A stretch of 64,000 nt of DNA. Source: Eunapius fragilis (lineage: Eukaryota > Porifera > Demospongiae > Spongillida > Spongillidae). Positions 12,229 through 24,500 of the stretch are shown one piece after another. The notes below the pieces were generated by a model that was not told the origin of the DNA, searched no databases, and saw only the letters and a program-made list of their open reading frames with translations. Numbering within the stretch: the stretch's first letter is position 1; the number at the start of each line of letters is the position of its first letter. The stretch lies in assembly GCA_963681505.1 (NCBI GenBank), contig OY811976.1, positions 7,073,467 to 7,137,466 on the forward strand, given 5' to 3'. The translations under genes were made by a program, and so were the position numbers.

Positions 12229-12753
12229 GGTGTGGGTGTGCATGCGTGCGCGCGCGCGCGTCTGTGCTATAAGTTGTTTATGAGGCCGGAGGAAGGTCAA
12301 GTTCATTGGCCAAGCTCGCCCATACGAAATGTGGGGCCGCCGACATGCTAAAGGAAGAATAATTCAGGCTGTATAGTTTCTCACCCGTATAGTCTCGCGG
12401 TGCTAGAACCCACAGTAAATATGCAGCTAGGCTATAGAACGGCAACCGGGATATAGGTGTGGCTTCGTAGTTATTAGAAAGCCCGATTCCATTCCGGACA
12501 CACTTTGATTCCATACCAAAATTTCAAATGTTCGATTAAAAAAATATTTATATTTGACAAAACCAATAATTGAACCAATTTTACGCAATCGTTCAAATTC
12601 TCGACTTTCCAATCCAAGCTGCCATCGAAATTGAGGCGAATGTCTGGCAAACTGTGATTATGTCATTAAACGAAAGATCGAAAAATGGCAATAAAATGGA
12701 CAAACAAGAGTGCCATTAATAGAGAAATCGAAATGGCGGAAAGGCACACAGAC
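11385..12753. repeat. Fold-back structure, right arm
   Basis: Inverted partner of 8112-9485. Its outer end meets a third, direct-oriented partial arm at about 12757, making a tight palindrome with almost no spacer. Confidence 0.85.
12141..12262. repeat. (GT)n/(GC)n microsatellite
   Basis: Partner of the CA tract in the left arm, longer and more varied. Confidence 0.9.
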
Positions 12754-12756
12754 CTT

Positions 12757-13180
12757 TGAGGGTCTGTGCCATTTCGATTACTCTATTAATGGCACTCTGG
12801 TTTGTCCATTTTATTGCCATTTTTTGATCTTTCGTTTAATGACATAATCACAATTTGCCAGACATTCGCCTCAATTTCGATGGCAGCTTGGATGGGAAAG
12901 TCGAGAATTTGAACGATTGCGTAAAATTGGTTCAATTATTGGAAATATAAATATTTTCTTAATCGAACATTTGAAATTTTGGTATGGAACCGGAATGGAA
13001 TCGGGCTTTCCAATAACTACGAAGCCACACCTATATCCCGGTAGCCGTTCTTACTGTGGGTTCTAGCACCGCGAGACTATACGCGAGTGAGAAACTATAC
13101 AGCCTGAATTATTATTCATCTAGCATGTCGGCGGCACCCACATTTCGTATGGGCGAGCTTGGCCAATGAACCTGACCTAG
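12757..13180. repeat. Third, partial fold-back arm
   Basis: Same orientation as 8112-8590 and inverted to 12300-12753. It ends near 13180, where CAGTGGCGTATCCAGGATTT (about 13184) looks like a hAT-type terminus. Confidence 0.8.
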
Positions 13181-13329
13181 CAGTGGCGTATCCAGGATTT
13201 CAGCGAGGGGGGTGCTTAAGCTCAGGCCTGAATTGTGGATGGTGTGTATAGTTAGGGGGAGTGTTGTAGGTTGTGTTCAAGTGCTGCTGACTTGGTTGGT
13301 ACATGTATGCAGTGCTGAGTCTTAGTATT

Positions 13330-13960
13330 GGTGAGTGGAAGCGTATGTGTGGTGTGTGATGCTGGAGGCTGGTAGGTAGTGTATGAGTATTGAGGCTTTT
13401 TGGAGGAGGGTGTGTGTGGGTATGTGAGTATTGACGCTTATAGGGTGTTGTGTTGGAGGATTGTAGGGTGTGTGGGTGTCGAAGGGTTGAAGTGTGTGGG
13501 TGTTGGAAGCTTGTAGTGTGTGTCGAAAGCTGTTAGTTTGTGTGTGTCAAAGGCTTGCGTGTCTGGGAGGTTGAAGGCTTGTAGGGTGTGTGTGGGTGTG
13601 AGCATTGCAGTGTGCGTAGGTGTTGAGCGCTGCTGTGTGTGTATGTTGGAAGCTTGTAGGGTGTGGGTGTTGAAGGCTTGTAGTGTGTGTGGATGTTTGA
13701 GGCTTAGTTGGTTGGAGGCTTGTAGGGTGTGTGGGTGTCAAATACTTGTAGGGTGTCGAAGGGTTGCTCGAGCATTGCAGTGTGTTGGAGCTTGTAGGGT
13801 GTGTGCGTCAAATGCTTGTAGGGTGTGTGCGACGAAGGCTTGTAGTGTGTGGGTCTGTGAGGTTTGTAGGGTGTCAAAAGCTTGTTGTGTGTGGGTGTTT
13901 GAGGCTTGAAGGGTGTGTGGATGATTTGAGGCTTGTAGATGCATTTGTATGTATGCATAC
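13330..13960. repeat. Degenerate minisatellite (GGCTTGTAGGGTGTGTGGGT type)
   Basis: Units of about 25-35 bases around GGCTTGTAGGGTGTG repeat with many variants. Frames on both strands (Cys/Val-rich or Thr/His/Pro-rich) are shadows of the repeat. Confidence 0.85.
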
Positions 13961-14133
13961 ATAGAGCAATAATAACCCACCCCTTAAACACTGGGAAGCT
14001 GTATTGCATCCATGTATTACATTATTATGTATGTATTCTCGTATATGCATTATAATATGGTCTTTTCATGCAGTAATTAATTCAAATACAGGTATATGAT
14101 GACTTCAGTTACCATGTTTATCTTTATTTGTAG

Positions 14134-14835
14134 GGATGTAATGATGAGCTGAGACATATACGGGTTGCAGTGGAAAGTATTTTAGCACACCTTATCACAG
14201 ACAGCCAGCCAGCCAGCCAAATAAAGGTATAAGTAGCTCTCACGGTTGAAAGATATAATACTAGGCACATTTTTTGTAGGAATCGGAGGATCCACACTGG
14301 CCTGTGATGTACAGAAATGTAATCAACAGCACCCAGCTAGCCCTGCTCCCACGGAGATACTGCCAGATGCGCAACCAGCAGGTCCATCAGGTTCAAGTCA
14401 CTCACCAGAGTACTTTTTGACTGTAAGTTAATATCTGTACAAAATGAATGTATACATTGACATAGGAAAGTAGTGTAAATGTATTGAATCTGAGAGGGAC
14501 TGATATAAAATTTAAAAAGTGCTCAGCCTACTAGATACTCTATACACTGAGGATGAGGTGAAAGCATCGATCGTTTGTCCCAGTGGGAAAATCAACGATA
14601 AGTTTGAAGCCACCATTGTCCCAATGCAGCTACTTGATGGTTTATATTTTTTGCATGGATGCATTTGTTTTTATGCCCCACCTCGCCAGATATTTACCCA
14701 TTTCTGTTGCCTGTATATCACTCCACAGATTGCTTAAGAAATAAATTTGGAGAAAAAGACAATGCTACCAGCAAACGAAAATCCTGCAATCAGAAGTGCA
14801 GAGACAAAGTAACAACAAAAGTAAAGGGACAGTAA
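14134..14835 (+). pseudogene. BEN-type gene 3' part (locus A), probably decayed
   Basis: Exon-like segments bounded by AG/GT lie at 14134-14226, about 14280-14430, about 14526-14639 and 14729-14835 (stop TAA). The last two encode LLDTLYTEDEVKAS, then ATIVPMQLLDG, then CLRNKFGEKDN and CNQKCRDK. This matches locus C (26.4-28.6 kb) and locus D (40.3-40.8 kb), including the intron just after LL(D/E)G. The layout (L-x-x-L-[FY]-[TN]-x-x-E followed by a basic CN-x-KCRDK tail) resembles a BEN DNA-binding domain. Reading phases do not join cleanly between the second and third segments, and no 5' exons are visible past the upstream minisatellite, so a decayed or partial copy is likely. Confidence 0.55.
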
Positions 14836-14929
14836 ATGAGTGATGTGTGTTTCTTTTTGTTAAATATAATAACCTTGCTCATTTCTTGTGTCAAAGAGGG
14901 CAGGATCAAATTGTAGGTTTGATCTTAAA

Positions 14930-15400
14930 GCGAGATCGTGCCTAAAGGAAGCACGATCTTGGCCAAGATCTAGGGCCAAGAAGGCAAGATCATGGCCAAG
15001 ATCTAGGGCCAAGGAGGCAAGATCATGGCCAAGATCTAGGGCCAAGGAGGCAAGATCGTGGCCAAGATCTAGGGGTAAGGAGGCAAGATCATGGCCAAGA
15101 TCTAGGGGCAAGGAGGCAAGATCATGGCCAAGATCTAGGGGCAAGGAGACAAGATCATGGCCAAGATCTAGGGGTAAGGAGGCAAGATCGTGGCCAAGAT
15201 CTAGGGGCAAGGAGGCAAGATCGTGGCCAAGATCTAGGGGCAGAGAGGCAAGATTGTGGCCAAGATCTAGGGGCAAGGAGGCAAGATCGTGGCCAAGATC
15301 TAGGGGCAGAGAGGCAATCGTGGCCAAGATCTAGGGGCAAGGAGGCAAGATCATGGCCAAGATCTAGGGGCAAGGAGGCAAGATCTAGGGGCAAGAAAGC
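14930..15400. repeat. About 33-base minisatellite rich in GGCCAAGATCTAGGG
   Basis: About 14 units of the type GCAAGATCATGGCCAAGATC run in tandem directly after locus A. Long open frames on both strands (14860-15327 minus, 14888-15334 plus) are repeat translations. Similar AAGATC/CTTGGCC-rich DNA follows the other BEN-type loci and also occurs at 21140-21340. Confidence 0.9.
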
Positions 15401-15580
15401 AAGATCTTGAGGAAAGATCTTGGGTCAAGATACCAAGAATTTGGCCGCAATAATCTTGCCATCTTGACCTTGGGCATGATCTTGGCCAAGATCGTGCCCA
15501 GGATTTTTTCGCTGGGGAGCGTCATTTCTGAGAAAACCGTCCGACAAGGTGGTCAAACGTACGTGAGAGCTATATCACAG

Positions 15581-17859
15581 TTCAAATGGTGTGGGAAAAA
15601 GCTTTATGATGGTGAAGTGCTCGCAAACTCTGGTAAGAATACGTAAGAATGTGTGCATATATTGACTGAAAGAGAAATGACGATGTACCTATGTATGTGT
15701 GTAGACAAGTACTGTACGAATTGGTTTTGGCGATTGTGTAGTTTACGGTCCCTAAGTACAGGTAAGTTAATATCGCGCAAGGCGATGGAAGAGCGGTCTG
15801 CTGACCTTTTCCTCCTTGCTAGAGCGACTGGCTTATTGTACAAGCTAGTCCTTTTAGGATCCGGCCAAGATAACTAACGCTTCACTCCTTTTGATACTCA
15901 TGGTGCTAGTGCATAGGTCCGCCAGCACTTCTTGTTTTACAAGTATCAAAAGGAGTTAAGCATTAGTTGTCTCGGCCCAATCCTAAATGCATGGACTTGT
16001 ACAATAAGCCAGTATCGTTAAATGCAAGTATAGGTCCTTTCTATGAGAGAACGGCAAAAACTTTTTTTGCTGTACACCTGGGTGAAATTCGATCAGGACA
16101 ATTAATAGACACAAAGATGGATCATGCATGCATGGATTGAATGAATACGATGTCATGCCAAAAATGAATAACAATGAAATAGATACTGTAAGATAAAATA
16201 CACTCTGTGAACTAAGTCCTTGAGCTGGTTAATCTGTAATATATTTCAATTCAGGTGATCGTCGAGATCTAGAGAAGAAAATAGATCAGCTAATTGCTAT
16301 GGAGATCACACGTGATGAACTTCTTGAAAGTGCTGCGACAGAAGTCCATTCTACGACACCTACAAAGTTGGATCCAATTGAGAGACCATCAAAGAAGAAG
16401 AAAAAAGCCTCCCAACATGAGCGCATACTAGCCCACAAAGACATTTTTCATCACCACATGATGGGAAAGCAGCGTGGTGAGAAAAATAAGTGTATACATG
16501 TACTTGTTTGTGAATGCACATTACAAAACAACTTAACTTTCCAGTGCAAGTGTAAAGCATGCATGGTATAATGATAGAATAATGTCTTTTTATAGTTACT
16601 CGTAGTGTTGTGTACCAATCGAATGATATGAGAGGGACCACACTCAATCATGGTGATGTTTCTGTGAGTTGATTTTTACATGTTAATGAAATTGTAATCT
16701 GATTTCCATGCATTTAGGTGCAACTCCTAGATACTGTGGATGATGTTAACTCTTTTACAACCACTGCGGATGAGGTAATAATTTGTTGTAATTACACAAG
16801 TTAATCATTAATAACTGCATGTCATATTCTTTTGCAGGCACACCACCAGACTGATCAGTCACCATTGTCATTTCCAGCTGGATCACATGCCTTAGTTGGT
16901 CGTAGTCAGTCTTCTGTGAGATCACCGTCACCAGTTGTCCGTTCCAATGCCTCTCTTGGTCGTAGTCACTCTTCTGTGAGATCACCTTAACCAGTTGTCC
17001 GTTCCAATGCCTCTCTTGGTCGTAGTCAGTCTTCTGTGAGATCACCTTCACCAGTTGTCCGTTACAATGCCTCTCTTGGTCGTAGTCAGTCTTCTGTGAG
17101 ATCACCTTCACCAGTTGTCCGTTACAATGCCTCTCTTGGTCGTAGTCAGTCATCTGTGAGATCACCTTCACCAGTTGTCCGTTCCAATGCCTCTCTTGGT
17201 CGTAGTCAGTCTTCTGTGAGATCACCTTCACCAGTTGTCCGTTCCAATGCCTCTCTTGGTCGTAGTCAGTCTTCTGTGAGATCACCTTCACCAGTTGTCC
17301 GTTCCAATGCCTCTCTTGGTCGTAGTCAGTCTTCTGTGAGATCACCTTCACCAGTTGTCTGTTCCAATGCCTCTATTGGTCGTAGTCAGTCACCTACTGC
17401 TGGTGTGAAAAGATATGTGAAAATTTTGTTGCAATTACACAAGTCAAATAAAGTAATACTTGTAGGTTGAATTAGTAGAGGGGTATGGGGTGTATCTTTC
17501 TAAACACCAGCTGGGAGAAGCGATAGACCAGAACAACAACTCGCCTACTAAGCTGACAAGAAATCTCCTTACTGTATTTTTTACACCATCTGTCTTGGCT
17601 TTGTCAAGTTGTGGGGGTACAAGAAAATTTCCATGCCTCAACAGAGATGTAATAGCTGCTTGTATACGTAAGTTTTGCACTTCTTTCATTTATATAGTCC
17701 TTATTACCTACAGGCTTTGTGCAGTCACAACATAAGATCAATAGAAGCGTATTGGTGGATGCCATAAATGATAAGTGTGCGAATTTTAGACGAAAACGGA
17801 ATAATAACACAAGTGTGAATGACAAGTCAAGCAACGCAGTCATCAATGAATGTTTGTAA
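15581..17859 (+). CDS. BEN-domain gene (locus B), multi-exon, 5' end uncertain
   Basis: Exons read from splice borders: about 15581-15632, 16255-16476, 16596-16663, 16718-16774, 16838-about 17420, 17466-17667 and 17714-17859 (TAA). The first joins are in phase. The penultimate exon reads VELVEGYGVYLSKHQLGEAI, then TKLTRNLLTVFFTPSVLA and RDVIAACIR; the last gives a basic INDKCANFRRKR segment. Together these look like a full C-terminal BEN domain, a DNA- and chromatin-binding fold found in repressors. The middle exon encodes eight copies of a 20-residue Ser/Arg/Pro-rich repeat (R-S-P-S-P-V-V-R-S-N-A-S-L-G-R-S-Q). An in-frame TAA at about 16987 interrupts the second unit, where all other units have TCA. 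The donor after the repeat exon is weak. The locus is either recently inactivated or carries a sequence error. The first exon (FKWCGKKLYDGEVL) resembles exon 2 of locus C. A start codon is not identified. Confidence 0.7.
15825..16016. repeat. Palindromic MITE in an intron of locus B
   Basis: TGGCTTATTGTACAAG at the left is answered by CTTGTACAATAAGCCA at the right. Inner segments (ACTCCTTTTGATAC against GTATCAAAAGGAGT) also pair, with an apical loop of about 35 bases. Confidence 0.75.
16900..17390. repeat. 60-base tandem repeat coding for 20 residues
   Basis: Eight direct units of exactly 60 bases, nearly identical, in frame with the BEN gene. The exact codon multiple supports protein-level retention. 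Unit 2 has the C-to-A change giving TAA. Confidence 0.95.
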
Positions 17860-17999
17860 TTGGACTCCTTTGCATTGCTTTTTGTATTTAGCTGTTTTTG
17901 CTTTTTTGCATGCATTTTTTTGCTTTTTTTCACCTGGTGCTGTGACATTGTATGACTATTTAACATTCTCAGACAACAACGTTGTTATGGATATTAATT

Positions 18000-18180
18000 A
18001 ACAACCTTGTTTTGGCTCACAACAACTTAACAGGTTGTAACAAGGTTGGAACAGTTTCAAATACTTAGTAGTGACAAGCCAAAAACAAGCTTGTTTACAT
18101 GGTTTAAACAACCTTGTTACATGGTTCAAACAACCTTGTAAACAAGGTTGCTGCAAGCTTGCCACAAGCAAGCCATTTTT
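18000..18180. repeat. CAACCTTGT/ACAAGGTTG palindromic cluster
   Basis: Several inverted copies of CAACCTTGT, including ACAACCTTGTAAACAAGGTTG-like dyads near 18129, just after the BEN gene. Function unknown; possibly a hairpin repeat. Confidence 0.6.
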
Positions 18181-18616
18181 ACTTGGGACAGCATGCTTAG
18201 GATCAAATGAAAGACACTGTTATGTTTTGGAATCGATGCCTGGTCATACCAAAACGGCCACCAAAATCTGCACCAGTATATACTGTACCAACAGGCTGTA
18301 CTCCTTGTTCCAAATATACTGTGATTGGACCCCTTTTACACTCACACTGTACCATTGCTAGTCTCCATCAAATAACTTTTGGATGGCTATTTGTTTGGTC
18401 TGATGATGATATAACAATGTAATAGTAATAGTACGGTGCGATCATCAAGTGAGTACTGTGTCAGAGAATTTTCTGAGCAACACACATCTGGAAGAACCTG
18501 TAAAGGTGAGTGACAAAAGTAAAGGAGAGGCAATGCAGTTGATCCTGACGTTTTTGTCATGTTGATCTCTGAGACAAGAACACCAGGTCACTGTTAGAAG
18601 CAGTCTCCCCTTTCTT

Positions 18617-20317
18617 GAGTACCAAGGTGAAACCCGAAACAACGGATCGTAACTTGGATATCAGCCCATAACATTGGAATGAATCGGGCAATCCAACATT
18701 GGACCCACATATCAAGGCTCTTGGAGTTCTGGACAGACTCCCAGAAGAAACTGATCATATGGGAAATAATTGGGCACATCTTCAAAATGATACAATTCGC
18801 ATGCCAATTGCTGTCAACTGTGGCACAGCTGGTAATGGGAAGACTATGCAGCTGAAACTGGCAATGCAGCATTTTGAGAAGTCTCGTGGAAAGGCATTGT
18901 ACATTACATTTAATGGTGAAGTCATTGAACGTTGTGACAATGTCATTACTGCCTCAAGTCAGGCTTGTGACAAAGACGAGATCCCAGAGATCCGTGTTTA
19001 CATGCGCATTCTGTACTCGGCTGTTTGTCATCATGGTATTGATGATGCTGGGTCTCTCTCGGACATTACAGCTGCAGTTGTCCCACATCTGAAATCTATA
19101 AAGCACAACTGTGCAATTGAAGTTTTGCGGGGATATCGTGCCATCCTTCAGCTGAAGCCAGAGGAGAATATTCTCATTGCCGCACACGAACTAGCCAAGT
19201 TGGGTAAGGAGGCAGCAGTAGGTGAGGTGTCTATGGGAGCTGTGCTTGGACTGAAGGCACTGGTGGAGCTGTTGACAGCCTCATTGGTAGATCATCAGGG
19301 TAACAGACAACTTGGTGCACTATACGTACGTGCGTCAGCATATTCAGCATACAACTCTGCAAAGGGCATCACAGAGGGGTCAAACCGCCCCGTGAATTAC
19401 ATGCCCCTCCCACCACTGTCTGTGGAAAGGGATGATGAGAAGCTGGGGAAGCTGTACAGTTGTCCGGCACACAGCTGGTGTGGACTGTGTGTACATGAGT
19501 CCAAAGGCTGTGGAACAACTGAGTGTGATACTTAGCAACATGCATATAAGCTGCCTAGTACAATTCTCACTTGCGAATGAAGTGAAGATGTTGGCCCAGG
19601 CCCTTCAGAAAATTCCAGCACCTCATGGTAATCCCAAGTGTGGGAAGCTGTTACGTGCTTACCGCTGCCATGCTGCAACTATGAAGGAGGTTGTCTCTGC
19701 GGAAGATGTTTGCCTTCAACCTCTGCAGGGTGCAATCACAGAACTTGCACCGGTCACCATTTTCCCTCGTGCAGCAGTCTGTGGTAAAGATAAAGTTGAT
19801 TTACTTTCAGCAGAAGAGAAAGAGAATTCAGAACCTGGCAAGGACAACTGGTACAACTGGGGCCCCACTCCTCTGCTGTTGCCCGCGCAGCACAGTGATG
19901 GATGGTCATCACCAGTGTCGGTCGGAATGCACCAGTACAATGGTGTGTGTGATTGTCTTCTGCCTGCATGAAGAGGGAAACCTGTCCTCTTTGGTTTCCA
20001 GGCAAAGGAGTGGAAGGACCCAAAGTGGGGAGAAGTGGCGTAATCATCGACGTGACCATCTCACCTGGTATCTCACTGTCCACAATACTCTTGATGTCTA
20101 TCAGTTTGTGCACGTCCTGGTTAAAGCAAACATGTGCAATTATTCATTTCAGCTGAAAGCAGAAGCCAATCCAAGTGAGGAGGCCATTGTGAGCAGTGTT
20201 CATGCACTGAAGTGGTCTCCAATGGTGGCCTACTCACCAAAAACTGAACTTGTTGTGCATACAAATACGAATGCCAGAGAACTGCCTTGCATCATGAATT
20301 TAGTGCTCTCTGAATAA
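18617..20317 (+). pseudogene. P-loop NTPase family gene, copy 1, broken frames
   Basis: The longest frame (18699-19535) has a clear Walker A motif, CGTAGNGKT, at about 18817-18845 (GxxGxGKT), followed by LALYIT-like strand segments, so an ATP/GTP-binding role is likely. The homologous copy on the minus strand (35480-38664) shares sequence throughout. Relative to it, copy 1 has an in-frame TAA near 18669, lacks about 330 bases near 19450, and carries small deletions near 19650 and 19690. Coding similarity moves through three frames after 19430, and the C-terminal part ends at TAA near 20317. I do not recognise the family with certainty; repeated P-loop proteins of the crinkler/RHS-like kind in early animals are one candidate (inference). 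No transposon ends were found. Confidence 0.6.
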
Positions 20318-20324
20318 TAAGCTT

Positions 20325-21135
20325 TTGCTGTGTGATGTGTGTCATGTTATCATTTTATCCATTTTCATTTTTGTCTGACAATAGCATAGAAAATATATGG
20401 TGTTTCCAATAACTTTATTATTTCTAACATACACTAGGCAGGCTACAATAATCAGTTTAGCATAATATAATTGAGTTGCATACAACCATCTGAACCTGCG
20501 GTAGCAGGTTCAATATAGGATCGATTGAGGGTTGATGAATGTCATTTTAAAAACTTCACTCGCATCTGGAGGGACAATGGAGAAACGGATCGCTTATCTC
20601 TTTGTTGTGATGGAATGAGAGCACGATCTACAGTTCTATGTTGGTTCCGTGTCATAAAACGGTGTACTTTTAGGGAACTAGAAACAAACTATTTCCTGTT
20701 TCTCGTGCCCAGTGCTAAAATAATTCTTGGTCGTCTTCTTCTTAGGAAGGTAAAACTCAAGCTACGAACGGTTTTGAAGAACGGCAATAGTACCAATCGC
20801 TTTGAAATGTACCAGTACGTTATCCCTTCATGTCATATAGACACATACCATATCTAGCAAGTTCTATAGAGGAATGGTTTATGATAGATTTTCATTAATA
20901 ATTTTAGGCTGTGTATTAAATACGCCAACTTGCACTCCGACTATGAATTTAATTAAAATCCCGCGACCCTACCGTAGCTTCGCTCCCGACGATCGGATCG
21001 TCTAACTTGTTGCGGCAATCGATCTAGAAGTCAAAACTGAGTAGTTTCGTTTATGTTTCACGTCGTAGAACCGCGTGGTTGTCGAGAACGAAAAATACTG
21101 CCGTCCTCATTCCCCTCCCAGTGAAAAATTCTTAC
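20325..21135. other. Gene-free, with a copy of the 61.2 kb repeat
   Basis: 20520-20870 resembles 61170-61480 and the inverse of 59570-59870 (shared ACGGTGTACTTTTAG and AGTACCAATCGCTT). The open frame 20525-20857 lies in this repeat and is not supported as a gene. Confidence 0.55.
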
Positions 21136-21139
21136 GTAT

Positions 21140-21340
21140 CTTGGCCAGGATCCTGGCCAAGATTGCAAGATCTATCCAAGATGCAACCCAAGATACCAAG
21201 GTGTAACTCAGGATAGCCAAGATGCCAAGCCGCAACCCAAGATGGCAAAATACAAACCAAGATGAGTAGGCCAAGATGGCATGATATAATCAAGTAGCCA
21301 AGATGTCAAGATGCAATCTATGATGTCAAGATGTTAAATA
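21140..21340. repeat. CCAAGAT-rich degenerate repeat
   Basis: Short heptad-like units such as CCAAGATGC and CTTGGCCAGGATCC repeat about a dozen times. They are related in composition to the minisatellites at 14.9, 28.8 and 39.7 kb. Confidence 0.7.
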
Positions 21341-21523
21341 TATAATAAGATAGCTCAGTATTGTATCCATTTTAATAAACAGCATATGTAAATATGATTT
21401 TCATAGCAAGATGTGCATAAATTATTGTTAGGTATATGCTAATGATAGATAATATTAATGTTCATCAGCACATATATATTACAACTGAAAATGACATTTT
21501 GCACACAATACATGTGTAAGATA

Positions 21524-24500
21524 TTAATGATGTTCATATATATTGGGCTGAAATATAATTACATCTGTAGGCGAGTATTTGATAGGTACATGAACACACT
21601 TTCTTAAAATTGAAATAACTGGAACAGCCACTACATTATTTGTGAGTGATATTTTCTTAACTACAACAAAATACGAATTCAGTTGCATATTTCTGAAGGA
21701 CTTGAGGTCATGTATTGTTGGTGACACATTGTCCAGGATTCCTTGAGATACCCGTTCGTAAACATCAATTATTGCTATATGATCTGCATTCTTCAATACA
21801 TAAAATTTTCTTATTGAACCCAACATCAATGTGTCATGATACATGAATTCACAAACCGAACTGTCACGTGCCAATTTGGTCTTTTTAGCTTGATATGCAG
21901 TTCCATTTATCATATATGATAAATAAGTAGGTAGAACCTTGTCAGAAACCCTGTAATCTGAATTGGATAAAATATTTGCTTCATCTGTTAAAAGCTGTTT
22001 GTTTCTGCACTTTCCCAGGGGTCCATTATTGATATTTACACTTTGATTAAAAAATGCAACAGTACGTGCACTTTCCACAGGTAATGCATTTATGTGAGCT
22101 GTCATTGAGTAGTTCATTGTGATGCCAAGAATCAAGCTGGGTATAAAATTCCTACACCCATGCCTATGTTGCTTTATGTACCCATTCATATTTTCAAAAC
22201 CAAAGCAGGAGTATGCCCACAGAGGTCCTAACATTTGCACAAATCTGGAAAGATGAACAACACTGTGCAAGTTTGGTGACAGCATCTCTTCAGGATACAG
22301 TTGTGGCACAAGATTGTAAAATAGTACCAACATTTCATCAGCAGCTCTGATGTCTTCAGAAGTTATACGTATTCCAAGTAAAATGTGCATAGCCGTAACT
22401 AATAGAGCAAAGTGGTGAACATAGTCAGGAGGCAAAATTTTGGTAAGAATTGGAAGGCTATAATACAACAACCAAACTTTATACTCTGATGCCTTCCAAT
22501 AGGCTTGAGCTGTTCCAGTTTCTCTCGGGGATCGCCTAAACTCGTGTGGTGGTTTAATTCTAAGCAGATACTTGTTTATGATGTTGACTACTTTTCCAAG
22601 ATAGAATCTAAGTTCAGCATACTTTGGATTGATCCAACAACATAAAAATGCTTTCACCACACCTTCTAGAATAGCATGCATATAGTCAATAGGTATATGG
22701 TATATTGAAATGAAGGGTGCCAATAGAGATATTCCTTTTACTCCAAACACAGGCCTTCCCAACATAATTGCTTTTTGCGCCCACACAGCTATTTCAAAAG
22801 GTGTGCGAATTTTGTGTGGTTCAATTGGAAGGTAGAGGTGTCGGTGACACTTATGTATACCCCTGTCTGTACAATAAGGACATCCATAATAACCGTTGTA
22901 TTGTGTTATATTTAATGCTGTCACTTTAGCTGGAAAATCAAAAACTCCTGCTATAAGTTTAGCTTTTACAACCTTTGTGCCATCAGGGGTTGATATTTCT
23001 ATACCCTTAGTTTCAAGCTGTTGTATTTTTGAAAGTGTTGGTGGAAGAAGGATATCCATTGGTGGTTTGCATGGTCCAAGCCATAAAGCACTTACCATAG
23101 TGTTTTCTGCATTCATTCGAGTTAATGGTGGAAGTGATGTTGTGATGAGAAGCAAAGGCCAAAGGGTCATACCTGACGAATGTATTGGTGAAAGACAATG
23201 CATTAATTATTATGATGAACAGCAAACCCTTCATACTGATTTGTGATCATAAATTAAATCTTAATGTGTTTGTGTGTAGATGTATAGAATGAGGAACCTT
23301 TGTAGAAAAATTAAATTGTGCCAAGTTTATATTATTTCAACATATCTACTTACCCTTGTACAAATGAACACTAACCTGATGACTTGAAAACAGGAACTCC
23401 ATCGCAACACATAATAAGTCCTGTATGCTCTGGCAATGAAAGAAACTGCCCTTCTTTCCGAAGTGCTGCTGCAATACTTCCATCCAAAATGTCACCAATG
23501 ATGCCTTCATTAGTATTGTGAGTTTTATAGAAGTACTGAGATATTTCATTCCACTTTTCTGCATGAAAATAAAACACACTGCCAAGTATTTTAAAACTTA
23601 CATGCTTGCTTACCTGAATAAATTATTCTCAAATGCCTTTCAAATGGAAGAACTGCAAAGTAACATGTCTGTGCTTTGTTAACCCTACAATGCTGCTCTG
23701 AACACTTATTTAAACCTTCCAAATTTTGCATACATAGTGAACAATACTTCTGGATGGTATAATCATTTTCACACATGAATTGCTTCCATAGCTGGTATGG
23801 TGTTTTTGCACATTGATTGATATCTGAACAGTGGATTGATACCAATTCTAACAATTTACTGGTAGCACATTTGCTTAAGTGGTTTGTAACTGAAAAATAG
23901 TTGCATGCTAGCCAGCTAGTTTCCTTACTAAGTGGTGCACCTAAATATAGGGCACTTCCACTTATACTACTTCTGCAGACATCATCTTCCATAATCTCAA
24001 ACTGTTCATTGTCACTGTCATCACTATCACCCTCTATGCCCTTGCTCTGTTCACCTACATCATCACTATCACCCTCTACACCATTTCTCTGTTCATTATC
24101 ACTGACATCATTATCTTCTATGCTGCCCTCACTTACATCATTACTATCTCCTTCTACACCCTTGCTCTGTTCATTATCACTGACATCATCATCATCCTCT
24201 GTGCTGTCTTCGTTCTGTTCATTGTGACCAATATCATTACTATCACCCTCAACACCCTCATCATCACCATCATCCTCTATGCACTTACTCTGTTCATTGT
24301 CACTGACATAATAACTATTATTGCTCTGTTCACTGACATCATCACTATTACCTTTATCTTTACTGGTGAAATGTTCACTATCATTGCTGCCCCCTTGACC
24401 ATCTCCATTATCGTTATAGTATTCACCTTCCTGTTTGTCCCCATATTCAAGTCTGCTATTTTCAATGCAGCCTGCAATACTTGAAGAAGCCGTACTTTCC

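Noticed and set aside
13520..14009. Cys-rich secreted or venom-like peptide repeats
   Set aside because: Cys/Val codons come from TGTG-rich minisatellite units; no signal peptide or stable frame.
14860..15394. Three long open frames on both strands (148-155 and 79 codons)
   Set aside because: They are translations of a 33-base minisatellite; all frames stay open for that reason.
14930..17390. Regular direct repeats resembling a CRISPR array
   Set aside because: Units abut with no unique spacers, and the second array (16900-17390) is coding in an intron-containing gene.
23901..24484. Plus-strand hydrophobic Ile/Thr/Ser-rich frames resembling membrane proteins
   Set aside because: Antisense shadows of the acidic D/S/N-rich exon of the minus-strand CACTA transposase.
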